Assembly: GCA_035610835.1 (NCBI GenBank)
Contig: CM069452.1
Location: forward strand, 11,055,109 to 11,119,108
Length of the DNA: 64,000 nucleotides
Origin: Ophiura sarsii
Lineage: Eukaryota > Echinodermata > Ophiuroidea > Amphilepidida > Ophiuridae
Direction of reading: 5' to 3'
A program made the position numbers and the translations under genes. The notes beneath the pieces are model-generated. The model did no database searches. It was not told the origin of the DNA and saw only the letters and a program-made list of their open reading frames with translations. Shown here one piece after another: positions 1 to 11,732 of this stretch. Each line of letters begins with the position of its first letter. Position 1 is the stretch's first letter.

Positions 1-1697
1 AAACGAAGTTAACAGGTGTCAGTCAAACCAATGAATTCTGTTTACAGACAAAAACCCAAAATTAACTGTCCTGGTCAGGACAACTTATTTCAAAATCTGA
101 TTTTGAAGTAATTAGGAAACGTATTGCTCTGTAACGTACATGATATATCAGTTTAATGGTTATAAATGTAATTTGACTACAAAAATGCATTCTAGGAAAA
201 AATCCCAGATAGAGGGAAGGCTAGGGAAGTTTTCTCTTCCCACTAGAGACTAGTGGGTTATGACATTATGACTCAAACTGAAAATACAGACTCCTACATG
301 TAGTAACATTCTCCATTGCATAATATGGATACAAAGTACTCAAAAAATGAATACTTAAATGTGGTGTTATATCCATATTGCAAGTGAAATGACAGGTGGA
401 CAAATGAGTCTATACAAACTGAGGTACTGCCAGCCTACCTAAAGAGGTTTTGCTTATCATCATATATGGCATACAAGACCTATAGATGGCGCTATGCCAC
501 TTTGCTGATTGGAGTCAAATACCAAGGTTAAAAAATCCTGGCAAAATTTAGCATTGGGTAGATTGTTCCTGTAAATTTCAATTCTTTGTTTCAATCGTGA
601 AAAAGAAATTGTAAAAAGATATCAACATTTTCTTGAACAAACTTGCTTCCGAGAAATCTAGCTATTCAAGTGATGTCCCTGTTTAATTGACTGGTCAGTG
701 TACTCAATCGTACATTTTTAGAAGAAGGTCTGTGTGTGGTTAAAATATTAAATGTATTCTGTACTAAATGCATGCCACAACCACTGGGCAAGATATTCTT
801 ACAGACTTGGCTAGGATCAATGACCAAGACAAGTCATGGTTTGGCAGAAAGGTACATGAGGCCGCCCACATAAGGATTCACTCGAGCATCCTGAACAGAT
901 AGATACTGGCAGGTACTACCTTCCGGCCATGTACAACCCCCTTTTGAGTTGTATGACACCCTCTGGTGTCAGTGACTTATTAGGTATCAACCAACAGCAC
1001 ATGCCAATCGTGGTTGATGACTTTGTTGAGAGAATTCTAGAGGAAAGCTACCAAAAAGGTGAGCGTAAATTCTCAAGTTGTGAGAAAAGATAAATGTCAA
1101 ATATGTATTCTGCACCAGATAGGTGACATCACTATCTCGAGAAAGCAGCATATATAATAAACCCCAGGTAGATATACAGCCTGATAGTGCAGACATCACT
1201 GTTAAATTGATAGATCACCATACTAAATCACACACATTTAGCAGCCAGTTAAAGTAACTTGTACCAGGTAATTAACATGCTCATAATGCCAAAACTAAAG
1301 TCATTTATTTCATGTGAAGATCGACTGAATATAACAGAGCTATGTGACCAAAACAAAATAAATCATTGTGTTGCCCTCAGCGACCTATCCTTAAATCTCA
1401 AAAATTAGGATCGCATACAAAAAAAGAAAAAAAATTGTTTACCCAAATAGTCAAATTTTCTGCTTGAAATTAATAAGTTTGCTTGAAAAAATAGTTTTTA
1501 AACAATTATCACACCAGAAACATAAGTCAAATTAACATTTACCAATTTTGTATTGACATGAACTACGACAGCCACGGTCTGTAAGTAATGTTTTTCAATA
1601 ACCAACCGACTGACCGAACCTCAAAATGTTTGTGCACATAAGGGTAACACAACATTTGATGTTTGCCTTATGATGTTAGTTGTTTGTTTGTACTCAC

Positions 1698-1795
1698 CTG
1701 AGAACCAGTTTGTCCTGCTATTGCAAATGAACTGAGATGCAAACTTGCTGCTAGACTCTGTATAAGATTCTCATCGGTTAAATTTGGCCCAATAC
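1698..1795 (-). CDS. MBD2/3: MBD2/3 copy 1, exon 4 equivalent
   Basis: Encodes IGPNLTDENLIQSLAASLHL and SSFAIAGQTGSQ, with a TACAG acceptor and a GTGAGT donor. One synonymous Gly-codon difference from 17514-17611. Confidence 0.92.
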
Positions 1796-4428
1796 CTGTA
1801 GAGACAAAAAGTGGTATCAACCAAAATGTTGATTTAAAACACACAAATAGTCCACAAAGGGAGGGGGGTACTATTCATTTATTAACAATAACACTATACA
1901 AGGTGGTTATGTCTTTGAATCACATTAAGAACATCTACTCAAGTTGATGAGAATCAAATATGGTCAGAAATATAGTTATGGATTTGCAGGCAAATCTAAG
2001 ACAAGAATATGTTATATTCTCCATGTTGATAATGTAAGCTTATCCAAATTTAAAATTCTCTCTATGAAGCTTGAACCACAAAAGTATCCAGTTCATAGAC
2101 GTTATTCTTAATTGGCGAAATAAGCGTTGAAGAGAGATTTACATGACTGAAAACAAAGCTAGCGATGTACTCAATACGAGAGTGTTGTAGTTTTCAATGG
2201 GGTGAACTTTGCACTAATCATATAAATTCTTCGTACTTCTGAACTGTTCAATATTTGACCTTACTACATTCGTGGAATTAAGTTAAACATATACACTATT
2301 TATTCCCACTAGTTTGAAATTAAATGTTTGCTGGTAACCAAAACTACCGAGGAAAATTTAGAAGTTCACAGTTCATTCGCATTGCCGTCAAGGAGATTGT
2401 AATGTTTATCGGAGCGATGTAATTGCTCTGAGCATGCTCAGTTGGATCATGGTTTGACGCAAGCCCTCTCGACAGAATGCCGCAAATTCAGAATATCGTC
2501 CATGTATAGTATAATAATAGATTATTCGCTATTGCAGCTCCTCGTCTCTGGAATGAACTACTTATGTCGACAAAAGATGGTGCCCTAACAAACAGCCCAG
2601 AGCATGTTTGGAGAAATATGTGAATCGCGGGTCCCGCCAGAACAATTATATCAAGTCCCGGGAGCACAATTGCCTGGAAATCCCTGCACTAATTAGTAGT
2701 AGTAGTAGTATAATGGTAACAGAACTAAGAATTCGATACATACACTTACTTGACAGACCTTCTGGTAAATCAATTGACTGTAACATTTGATCTGTGATGT
2801 CGCATGCATATAAACCATTCAGTCTTTTCTCCCAAAATAACTGCAGAATGAATAAAATCAAGTTATGAAAAGATTATATTTCATTATTCAAGAACGGGGT
2901 GAGATGGGTTTCATTTGAAAAATGGTATTGGATTATTTTGTGATAAATGAAGCCTGTTGACAGCTTAAGCCATGTCAGTTATGTTTTATGCACTTCAGGG
3001 ACTTTCTAGCAATGTCAGTCCAATCTGCGATAGACCTGATCATTGTGGCATCATCCCCTCTGAAGGGGGGAGAGTCAAGGAAGTTTTTGACTTGATTTTT
3101 TGAATTTTGTGAGTGCTGTAATTATTGAACTATTAATCAAATGCATATAAAATTATACATTTTCGGAAAGGAAATGGATCAGAGAATCCAAATTTGGCGT
3201 CAATTTTGACCAAAAATGTTGAATTTGGAAGAAAGTCACAAAAATCACAAGGCTAACAAAAATAATTTTGAGCAAAAATTCCCAAATTTATAGATTATGA
3301 TGTTAAGACACTAACTAAGGGACGATTTTTTTTTTAAAACCTAATCTAATATTTTTGGAAATTTGGACCAAAAAGTGCCAAAAAAGTAGTTTTTTCATTT
3401 TCCCCTCACTTTTTTGGCGCTTTTTGGTCAAAATTTCAAAAAGATTCGTCCCTAAGTTAGTATCTTAATATCATAATCTATAAATTTGGGAATTTTTTAC
3501 TCAAAATTATTTTTGTTAGCCTTGTTTTTGACTTTTTGTGATTTTCTCCAAAAATCAACATTTTTGGTCAAAATTGACGCAAAATTTGGATTCTCTGATC
3601 CATTTCCGTTCCAAAACTGTATAATTTTATGTACATTTGAGCAATAGTTCAGCACTCACAAAATTCAAAAAGTGACTTTCTTGTCTTCCCTTAACCAAGA
3701 CCAAAAGCCTTTATGATTTAAAAACATCTAGACAATTTGGGCTTGATAGTAGATTTGATTTGGAATGACACAGCAAAGTGCCTTGTTAAAATTTAAGTAA
3801 TTCAAAACTTAGGATAAGTACTACTCAGGTGATCAGTTGTAGTTCAATGGCAGGTGGAAGCAATCTAAAATTGGGGCGAGGATGGAAGGGGACACCCACA
3901 TGATGCTCTAATTTGTTAACAATTCTAGACAAAAGTTCAGTTTTGGTATACCTAAACCTAAGAGGTATGCTACAACCAGGATTGTCACTATACTGGTCAG
4001 CCCTGGTTGGTCGTCAGCAGCAACCAGCACTCAGGCTGACCAACCGACACTCAAAGAAACTTAAGTAGCAAAGTAGGAAAACCCAGTTATAAGGTTTCAT
4101 GAAAAAGTTCTGAATGCCAAACATTACCTGTTTTGGTGTTTCTTTTGTGTCCTGTTTGGGGTCAGCTTTGATTCTATTTGCTCCATGATTTGTCCTCAAT
4201 GTAACCGGCTGCTTGAATATTGAAGCCGTCTGTCTGATGGGTAAAACAAGGCTGGCGTCGTGTCTTGTGCCTTTATTGTAGTCATAGTGGATGTTCTTCA
4301 GCCGCTTGCTTTTTCGTACACCGGACGACAGCAATTTTCCGGTTCTGAAGTCGAATGAACTAAGGTCTACGGCATCACCGATAAATCTGGCAAGTTGTGG
4401 CTTGCTGCGAAACTTCTTCCCACATGGA
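1698..4428 (-). CDS. MBD2/3: MBD2/3, partial second copy (three internal exons)
   Basis: Exons are at 4428-4128, 2840-2750 and 1795-1698, equivalent to exons 2, 3 and 4 of the complete gene at 11668-26149. Splice sites and reading frame are intact. Compared with the other copy there are four substitutions in 490 coding bases, all synonymous. Exon 1 is missing because the copy stops at the N gap at 9521. Exons 5 and 6 would lie left of the window start. Most likely the alternative allele of the same gene, placed in tandem by the assembler; a recent partial duplication is the alternative. Confidence 0.88.
2520..2690 (+). mobile_element. LINE reverse-transcriptase C-terminal fragment
   Basis: The plus frame reads FAIAAPRLWNELLMSTKDG, the common AAPRLWN ending of LINE ORF2 proteins. 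Partial and dead. The homologous fragment in copy 2 is at about 18418-18590. Confidence 0.6.
2750..2840 (-). CDS. MBD2/3: MBD2/3 copy 1, exon 3 equivalent
   Basis: Encodes LFWEKRLNGLYACDITDQ and following residues, with a CTGCAG acceptor and a GTAAGT donor. Identical to 18647-18737. Confidence 0.92.
3065..3690. repeat. Long inverted repeat (foldback element), copy 1
   Basis: Arms of about 290 bp: TGGATCAGAGAATCCAAATT pairs with AATTTGGATTCTCTGATCCA, and the arms meet near 3380 around CATTTTCCCCTCA. Lies in an MBD2/3 intron. Equivalent in copy 2: 18962-19590. Confidence 0.9.
4128..4428 (-). CDS. MBD2/3: MBD2/3 copy 1, exon 2 equivalent
   Basis: Encodes the second half of the MBD (PCGKKFRSKPQLARF) and RQTASIFKQPVT. 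The acceptor AG is at 4430-4429 and the donor GTAATG begins at 4127. Intact, no stop codon. Confidence 0.93.
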
Positions 4429-4554
4429 CTGAAAGTTTTAAAAATAAGAAATTAACTATTTTATTTGAAATATGAAGCAATTCATTAACTTTAACCCTAG
4501 AATTGTAGCAGTGGGATGGATCTAAGAACAGGGGCATGGGTTAAATGGTGGACC

Positions 4555-4745
4555 AGAACAATTATGTCAGCCACCCGGGAATTGAACCTGGGTCGCCGGC
4601 ATGACAGGGGAGTCAAACATCCATGACACCACAATCGCTGGGCTTGCCAGGCTAACTTTTCGCACACCATAAAATGTATGTACCTGGGGTTTAGTGCACC
4701 AGGTGATAGAAGTTGTGTGCGCGCGCCTAGAAGTGTTGCTGACCA
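4555..4745 (-). mobile_element. tRNA-derived SINE-like repeat, copy 1
   Basis: On the minus strand a B-box-like GGTTCAATTCC (4588-4578) is followed by CGGGTGGC, and preceded by GTCATGCCGGCGACCC and a TGGTGTCATGG A-box-like region. Copy 2 equivalent: about 20450-20650. Confidence 0.6.
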
Positions 4746-4794
4746 TGTTGTTTTGTGTGGTGTAATAGGGTTAACGTTATACAACAAAGACTTT

Positions 4795-5259
4795 GATATG
4801 GAATGTTCATTATACTGATCCAGTGTAAGGTACATTTGTACTTACATGTACGTTTCAGGTATCCTTTTTCAACACTTTTGGTAATGATGATCTTGACGAC
4901 TTACAACGCTATGCAGTCTTGGTTTTGGAGTTGCCAGGTGATTTATCATATGGGGACTTTTTACCAGATAATAAATGATTGTCAAAAATGTGGGTGAGGT
5001 TGTATTGCCCCTTGTCTCGGTTCATCGTGGAGGTTCCTCTCTTTCTGATCTCAATACACTCTCTCATCCATTGTCTTGCACCGTACCAATGACCGTTGCA
5101 AAATCCCCAGATGATAAATCTAATGGCACTCGAAGACTGCAAAAAGCATTGTAAGTAATCAAGTTCATCTCTAACAAAAGTGTTAACAAAGGAGACAGAC
5201 GTATCTGAAACGTATGTGAGTACCTTGATCTGTATAATGAATATTCCATATCAAATTCT
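4795..5259. repeat. Inverted-repeat element, copy 1
   Basis: TTTGATATGGAATGTTCATT at the left pairs with AATGAATATTCCATATCAAA at the right; inner arms include ATGTACGTTTCAGGTATC / ATCTGAAACGTATGTGAG. Copy 2: about 20702-21152. Several open frames here are incidental. Confidence 0.85.
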
Positions 5260-5860
5260 AATTAACGATTCTTATGAACTTATTTGGTAACAACCATTTT
5301 GTTAAGATAATGGCTTCTTCTTTTACAATTCCATACAGTCAACTTTTACCTCATATTAAATAACCAATAGAACACCATTACACTCCAATGAGGAATGGAG
5401 GGTACAGAATACAGATGTACATTGTTGCTAGGGATTGGACAGATATATCCTGGGACATTTTTACATACTTCCTGTGAATGAAATTGAAAAGGGTGCGATA
5501 AAAACAAATTGCATCGTCTATTTCTACAGATCATTCATCTTATTTGACACTCATCAAAGAACAATGCCATTTTTAGTATGTTAGTATTGATAGGCGAACC
5601 TGCTTATGGTATGGGAATGAATTCAGAAGAGCTTGGGCACGTAAAAAGCTCGCATAGCACACAACATGGAATCATATCTGTGGCGCTTGCATTATGCCCA
5701 AATAACGTGTGTACGCTTGGATTACATTTGCACGCGGTGAGATATAGTACCATTATTTTGTCTTGCACACGCAAACATCCTGTAGATACCTGGTATTATC
5801 CCTCCAGCGTGCTAATAAATGTTAATGTATATTCTTTCAATCTTTCTATGAAGAAAGGTA

Positions 5861-6052
5861 CTGTAAAAGCCAATATTTTCGCGGATTTTGATATCAAAGA
5901 CATTTCGCGAATTGTTTTTTTCGCGGGCGACCATCTGAAAGCATTGCATGAATGTGTAAAGCAATATTTTTGTGTGTTATAATTTTCGCGGAAAAAGATT
6001 TTGCGCGAAAAGCGCGAAAATAAAACCACCGCGAATATTTCAGCTTTTACAG
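5861..6052. mobile_element. TA-flanked MITE present only in copy 1
   Basis: 192 bp with inverted ends CTGTAAAAGC / GCTTTTACAG, and internal ATATTTTCGCGG / CCGCGAATATTT. Flanked by TA at 5859-5860 and 6053-6054. The empty site in copy 2 is TA at 22944-22945. Tc1/mariner-like target; it encodes nothing. Open frames overlapping it are incidental. Confidence 0.88.
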
Positions 6053-7099
6053 TAATCCCACCACAGCCACCAAATGTAAAATAGTCTTCAAAAAATAAGG
6101 AGGGTGAGTGATACCATCCCACAATTGCCACCAATTGTAATATGTATCCCTCACTATGCTGTGTGCTTGAGATTATGAATTTGCTTCATGCCATATATAC
6201 TGGTGCTACAGCAATTACCAACTGATATCACATTTCCAGATACCTTGTTAACATCCATTAAGTGATCATAAATGTATTTTTTGGATTGATACATGATTCA
6301 GGTATTTAAAATTTCCCAGGGACATCTTGAACACACAAAGGTGAATACATGTATGCTTGAAGTCAATCAATTGTTTGTAAAATGCATTGGAAAAAATGTG
6401 GTGTGAAATTTTTGATTTGCCTTTTTGTTGTGAGCCTTGGTTTGGGACAAATGTCAGTAGGCAACACTGTGTGTCATCACTACCATTGCACAACAGACTG
6501 TGCTGCATAACATGACCTGGACACAACTGCTGATTGATGCATACACTGCATACATCTTAGACTAAATTTAAAAAAAAATCATTTGTCTCAAAGCTCCCAC
6601 GCGCGTTAGTTTATTGATGCGCATTAGAAAGAAAAAGATTTTTTTTTTCCCCCCCCAAAAAAAAATAAACAATCCCAACATTTCACAGATTTTTATTGAT
6701 CACATCATTTTAAATACAAAAGGTCACTTGTTCAAGGATTTCAATATTTTATATTTAAAAAAAAAAAAAAAAAAAAATGCATTCCGCATTAGGTTTTGAA
6801 AAACTTAAGAGCTTTGAGACAAAAGACTTTTTAAATATAGCCTTACTTAAATTTTGATATACAAATCTTGCTTTATTCCGTTGTGGACTTGTTTAAAGTC
6901 TAGCAATCGTTTCCATGAATGTAGGCCCTACATGTATGTTGGATTCAACACACCCCATAACTTGTAATGTTGTGCAAATGTAATATTTTCGCCCGATGCA
7001 AACTGAAAATGCATCATCATTGCAAATGCGTAATCGGGCCAACAACTGACTAATAATAATATAGCTCTGAATCATAGTGCTCTATCTGAGAGCTAGATG

Positions 7100-7332
7100 C
7101 AGGGCTCAAATTACATCGCGGCCATCGCCGCGATGCCCTCGCATCTGGCCGCGATGCCCTTGGATCAGTAAAAAATTCACGGCCATAATGGCCGTGCCCT
7201 ATTTTTAACAGAGGCCGTGTGTGCCCTTGGTTTGGCCTTGGTGCCCCAGAACATGGCCTCGGTGCCCTTCGAAATGGTATATTCTTAAGGCCAAAGTGGC
7301 CGTGCCCCTAAAATGACGAAATTTGAGGCCTG
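7100..7332. mobile_element. hAT-like MITE present only in copy 1
   Basis: 233 bp with ends CAGGGCTCAAATT / AATTTGAGGCCTG and a perfect 8-bp target duplication GCTAGATG (7092-7099 and 7333-7340). The empty site is 24301-24308. The interior is GC-rich with repeated GCGATGCCC and GGCCGTG motifs. Confidence 0.9.
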
Positions 7333-7383
7333 GCTAGATGTATGAAATGAAAGCATCTGAGTCGGCTAGGGCTAGGATTTTCA

Positions 7384-7625
7384 AGAAATTGTGCTCCCGG
7401 GACTCAATTTAGTCGTTCAGGCAGGACCCGGGATTCCCGAATTACTCCAAACATACTCTGGGTTGATTGTTAGGGCGCCATCTTTTGTCGTAATTGTGTC
7501 CAACGTGTTCCAATGGCGGCCCGGCAAACCCAGAAGCATATTATTTTATCAATCTTTAATTTTTGGGTTCCGGGAAGGTGATTTTTGGTCCCGGGACTAG
7601 ACATTTTTGGACGGGACTTGATTCC
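7384..7625 (-). mobile_element. Inverted relative of the 2520 fragment (TCCCGGGA-rich)
   Basis: The reverse complement reads ACAAAAGATGGCGCCCTAAC, then CCAGAGTATGTTTGGAG, as in 2575-2615. The copy-2 equivalent is at about 24355-24620, which contains an extra 16-base stretch (AAATCCAAGATG). Confidence 0.6.
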
Positions 7626-8313
7626 CGGGACTCGCTCCCACCCTTAGAGTCGGCGTCTGATATTTTCACCAATATTTTTCAACTTTTCTGAATAAAATTT
7701 GTCAAACTTTTGCTTCAGAGTGTTTTCACTCACCCTATACAAAGAGTGAAATACCCTTCACTTTTGATTTTCACCCTTCAACATTTTTCTCAAGAGTGAA
7801 AAATGTTGAAAATGTCATTGTTTTACTGTCCAAAACACTGCGTTTTGGCCATCATTTTGGTTTTTCACCCAAGGAATCTGCACATGTATTATACATGTAG
7901 CTTTAAATAGCTCAACCTAGGAAAAAGCTCTAAACCTATTTCAAATTCCAACAAATACTGGCTTGAATTAGGATCACCCTATTTCCGCAACAGTAAAAAA
8001 ATGACACTGACTGTCTACATATATTGCTTGTTTTCATAGCTAACCAAATGTTTATTTCATGCGTATCAAAATGGTGGCTTTTGGTAGGGACAGGGAAAAT
8101 ACACAAGCGCTATTATAGCGCACAAAAAAAATCATCCCACAGCACATTTTTTAAAGTTGTCTACATTTTAAAAATTTATATCATGTCTATATATATACCA
8201 AAAATCAACAATTACTTAAGTGGAAGTGTTTATTCTAGTCTACCTTGTTTAGGTTGAATTTACTTTTTAATGCAAAATGATAGTGTTGATAATTAAAACA
8301 CAATTAGATCGAT

Positions 8314-9254
8314 CACGAGGGACGATCGCCTATAGCTGCGTGCACTCTTTTTCCTCGTCAATGGACCACGAACTCCCAAACAAATCACGGGAGGGCAGTA
8401 TTTTTTTCAGGATGATCGCGTCCCCAGTGACTTCATCAAGCTCTCTATGTTGGTTGATAAATGCATATACCCGAGGATCGAGGTTATCTGTGTTTTTATT
8501 CATAGTTTCAATTTGTTCTAATATTTAACCAATAAATATCGAAAAAAAGTAACAAAATCGGATGTAATTTTGGGGAGATATACCTTTTCATAAATGATGT
8601 AATTTTACGGACAAAATACTACATTTTCTTGATATTTCGAGCTCAAAATCATTTTATGCCCAAGAATGCCCAAAAATGTTATTGATGGAATCGCGAGTTT
8701 CGATGTTGCTCTACAATAAAATAGTAACACTGGATGGGGCAAACACGGGGAAAATAGTGTAATTTGATCGACATTTCATGTCTCTCTGACAGAGAACTTT
8801 ATGATTTCACAATTTAGCCCTTCAAATTCTATAGAGAATTGCATAGGCTTTTTATGTTAAAGATCAAATTCAATCTCAAATCACTAACAGCCGGATTTGT
8901 GTTTCAATAATTAAATGTCTTTTTCTTTTAGTTTCTTTTGGTTAATATAATAAATATAACAAATTATCATGATAGAAATTTACGAAAATAATAATAAAGG
9001 CGAAGTTGAGACTCGTTAGCGTGGCATACTGTGTGTGCACGGCCTATGCAGTCACACAGTAGTTGATTTTCACGCGTCAAGTAGTATCGATTTCCAATTG
9101 TATACAAAGGAAATACATGTTCAAGTGATTGCGTAGGGCCTCAGAATCGATAGTTAATTTGGTAAATAAGTTGTTCAGTGTGAGGGATAATATTGATAAT
9201 ACAAAACTGTCAAATGAGGGCGTAGCGAACAAGATGCCCAATCCGTCCCTCGTG
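8314..9254. mobile_element. 941-bp insertion present only in copy 1, ends CACGAGGGACG
   Basis: Inverted ends CACGAGGGACG / CGTCCCTCGTG, flanked by CGAT (8310-8313 and 9255-9258). The empty site in copy 2 is 25338-25341. No long ORF; AT-rich interior. The family is not recognised. Confidence 0.82.
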
Positions 9255-9450
9255 CGATGCACATTTTGTTGGGTTATTTTTAACGCAAATGATAATTTTA
9301 TATAATGCCATGGTCCTGGAAGTTTCTGTGCAAAAAGAACCCCATAGATCGATGCACATTTTGTGGGGTTATTTTTAACGCAAATGATAATTTTATATTG
9401 CCATGGTCCTGTAGAGTTTCTGTGCAAAAAGTACCCCTTTCCTTTTGGCA
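9255..9450. repeat. About 97-bp tandem duplication next to the gap
   Basis: Two units starting CGATGCACATTTTG and continuing TTTTTAACGCAAATGA to TTTCTGTGCAAAAAG. The same pair is at 25338-25530 in copy 2. Confidence 0.8.
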
Positions 9451-9520
9451 AGTTTTGCCCCTCAAAAATACCTTTTCCAAAACCAGGCAGCCCATTTCGT
9501 GTAAATCGCAAATTCCCCTA

Positions 9521-9620
9521 NNNNNNNNNNNNNNNNNNNNNNNNNNNNNNNNNNNNNNNNNNNNNNNNNNNNNNNNNNNNNNNNNNNNNNNNNNNNNNNN
9601 NNNNNNNNNNNNNNNNNNNN
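9521..9620. other. Assembly gap (100 N)
   Basis: Exactly 100 unknown bases, the usual scaffold-join placeholder. The left contig ends in sequence whose homologue continues at 25607. Confidence 0.99.
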
Positions 9621-10640
9621 CCTGCTATGTGATTAGTTGAGTAATGTGGTTGTTTTACTCCTTAATAAAAGGTGTATAAATGTATGTACTTGAGGTTGCT
9701 ATCAAAACTGCCTTACATTGTTGTCAATGAATAAATAAATATGCCTAGCATTCTATATACTTGATAAATTGGTAAAAGAAAATGCAGTTTTCCTTGATTC
9801 CCGTAGGGAATGCCTACGCACAGAAATGTACTGAGACCAAAACACATTATATGATTTATAAGACCTGCTTTCAAGATGTGTTGATACCTATTTATAATCC
9901 CCATAAAGTGCAGTCCCATACACAGCTAACAATAGCTCTTTTGGGGATGTTATACAATAAATCTATTCAAGTGTGGTGAGTAATTCGTTTGGGAAATCCC
10001 CTCAATTTTAACCCTTTCGATCCCATAAGTCATATTAACCAAGACACTGCTATACAGGTGATCATAAGAAAACCGCTATACGTTTTGTTTCCAATGGTAC
10101 CTATAGAGAATATCACTTAATCGTCTAAACTGTAAAACATTATGTTAGCAAAAAACGAGGAAATTTTGCCAGGAAAAAACACCTCTCATTTTACCAAGGA
10201 CACTTTTTCTAAATAGTCGGGGGGATCCGGGGGATATTTTGGTCGATTTTCCGCGTAAAAACGAGGACGCATTTGATTCAATATACTGGATCAAATCCCG
10301 GGGGGATCGGGGGGGATATTTTGGTCGATTTTCCGCGCAAAAACGAGGACGCATTTGATTCAATATACTCCCTTTTACAATGTATGCACAGAGGAGCAGA
10401 CATGGTTCTTCAAATATAATAGACATACCGGGTTGTGTTTTTTCCCCGGACATAGCTTCAAAAACAGCCCTAATTTTGAGAAATCAGACATAAAACCTGT
10501 GAAAATCTGTGAACATTTTGTGAATACAAATGGAAGCATATTTCATATTTTGGCACATAATTCAATGGTTATATAAACGCTAAAAAATATCCAAAGAAAG
10601 AAAACAATTATCTATTTGTCTGTCTTTTCTAAATGTTTCT
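9621..10640. other. Non-coding contig start with an 89-bp tandem duplication
   Basis: No supported gene. At about 10215-10375 a unit containing GGGGGATATTTTGGTCGATT and AAAACGAGGACGCATTTGAT occurs twice. The rest is AT-rich single-copy-looking sequence. Confidence 0.6.
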
Positions 10641-10642
10641 GT

Positions 10643-10880
10643 AATGATGGTGTAGTTGGATCGGGCACGTGTGGTCCAGTGTCTGGTTCCTTGGGCAAGG
10701 CACTTTACATGTTTGCCTCTCTTCACCCAGGTGTATAAATAAATAGGTACCTGCATCAATTAATGTTGGGAAGGTAAAACAGACTCATTGTGCGGAAGGA
10801 TTGGCGAACCCCCCACGGTAAACATTACAAGGAGGAGTCTGGCCCCAAACGCCAAGGAAAGAGAGATCGGCACGACACTT
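10643..10880 (+). mobile_element. SINE-like dispersed repeat (CTTGGGCAAGGCACTTTAC)
   Basis: Contains CTTGGGCAAGGCACTTTAC, CACCCAGGTGTATAAAT, GGTACCTG, GGCGAACCCCCC and GAGTCTGGCCCC in the order seen in a repeat widespread in marine invertebrates (from memory). Lies downstream of the MBD2/3 stop. Confidence 0.55.
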
Positions 10881-11667
10881 TACTTACTTTACCAAACTTT
10901 TATTTTAGTTGGATCAACTGAAAATGATGACCTTGTTTAAAAATGCCCAGCATGACCTATCATCTGCAATGTGATTCATTCATTGAAAAACATGTTCAAG
11001 CAAAACTTGGCATGATTACAGAATGATGTAAATTGGATTTTGAAGTCATGTTATAACATTAGGCCAAACAAAAACAATTTTTTTGTTTTGTTTTTGGATA
11101 ACAAAAATTATTTTTGTAACACTCGGCGGCATGGGAACAAGACCAACATCAAAAGTGACGTCATGATGACAATCTCTTATTAGAATAATGCGCAGATCGC
11201 GGCCATGTTTTAATCGTAAACCAACAGATTGAGCTCTGCGCATACGTGTAAAGCAATGGGCTTTTTAACTCTGACGAAAACAATATATAAGCTGCCGATA
11301 CTTGAGGATTGATCATACTTTTTTTAGTTTATTTGAAGATAAAACTCAATCTTTGTAGGTTTGGCTTTGATGGTATGTGATCAAAGATCAAGTAGGGAAT
11401 CTTTTTGCGTTGCACTTTTTGCTACATATTTGTGCAATAGCATCGCAAGTCTTCAAAAGTGTGTCGCATTTCGCGATGCTACACCGGTTAAATGAAATGC
11501 TGCACGTGGTTGTATGCACTATGCAGGTTATTGCAGGGCTTGAGCTCTACTCCCAGTGTGTTTGAGGGAATGACAGATGCGGTCAACGTATAAATAATAT
11601 ACTAAGTTGCATGTTGCGTGGTCTGGCAGAATGTGACAGAATACAAGAACGTCTCAACACCTTCAGT

Positions 11668-11732
11668 CTACTCATCCTCGTCATCATGTGCCCCTCTACT
11701 AAGCTCATCATGTTCACACATCAACACACTTA
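11668..11732 (-). CDS. MBD2/3: MBD2/3 exon 6 (acidic C-terminus and stop)
   Basis: 65 bases encoding SVLMCEHDELSRGAHDDEDE followed by TAG. The acceptor is a doublet, TTTTTGACAGACAG. Only the second AG (exon start 11732) keeps exon 5 phase 1 in frame and gives the acidic tail typical of MBD2/3; the first AG would terminate after a few residues. Assigned from phase and acidity rather than strong sequence similarity, so it is the least certain exon. Confidence 0.72.

Larger units (their letters stand above)
1..9520. repeat. Large duplication, copy 1 (homologous to 13236-25606)
   Basis: Base 1 aligns with 13236 and base 9520 with 25606, in the same orientation, with high similarity broken by copy-specific insertions. 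It begins at the window edge, so homology may extend further left. It ends at the N gap. Confidence 0.95.

Noticed and set aside
5578..5982. 134-residue plus-strand open frame
   Set aside because: It runs into the copy-1-specific MITE at 5861, and in copy 2 the frame is different; not conserved.
9305..9640. Open frames running through the N gap
   Set aside because: They contain unknown residues, and the flanks are the 97-bp tandem repeat.
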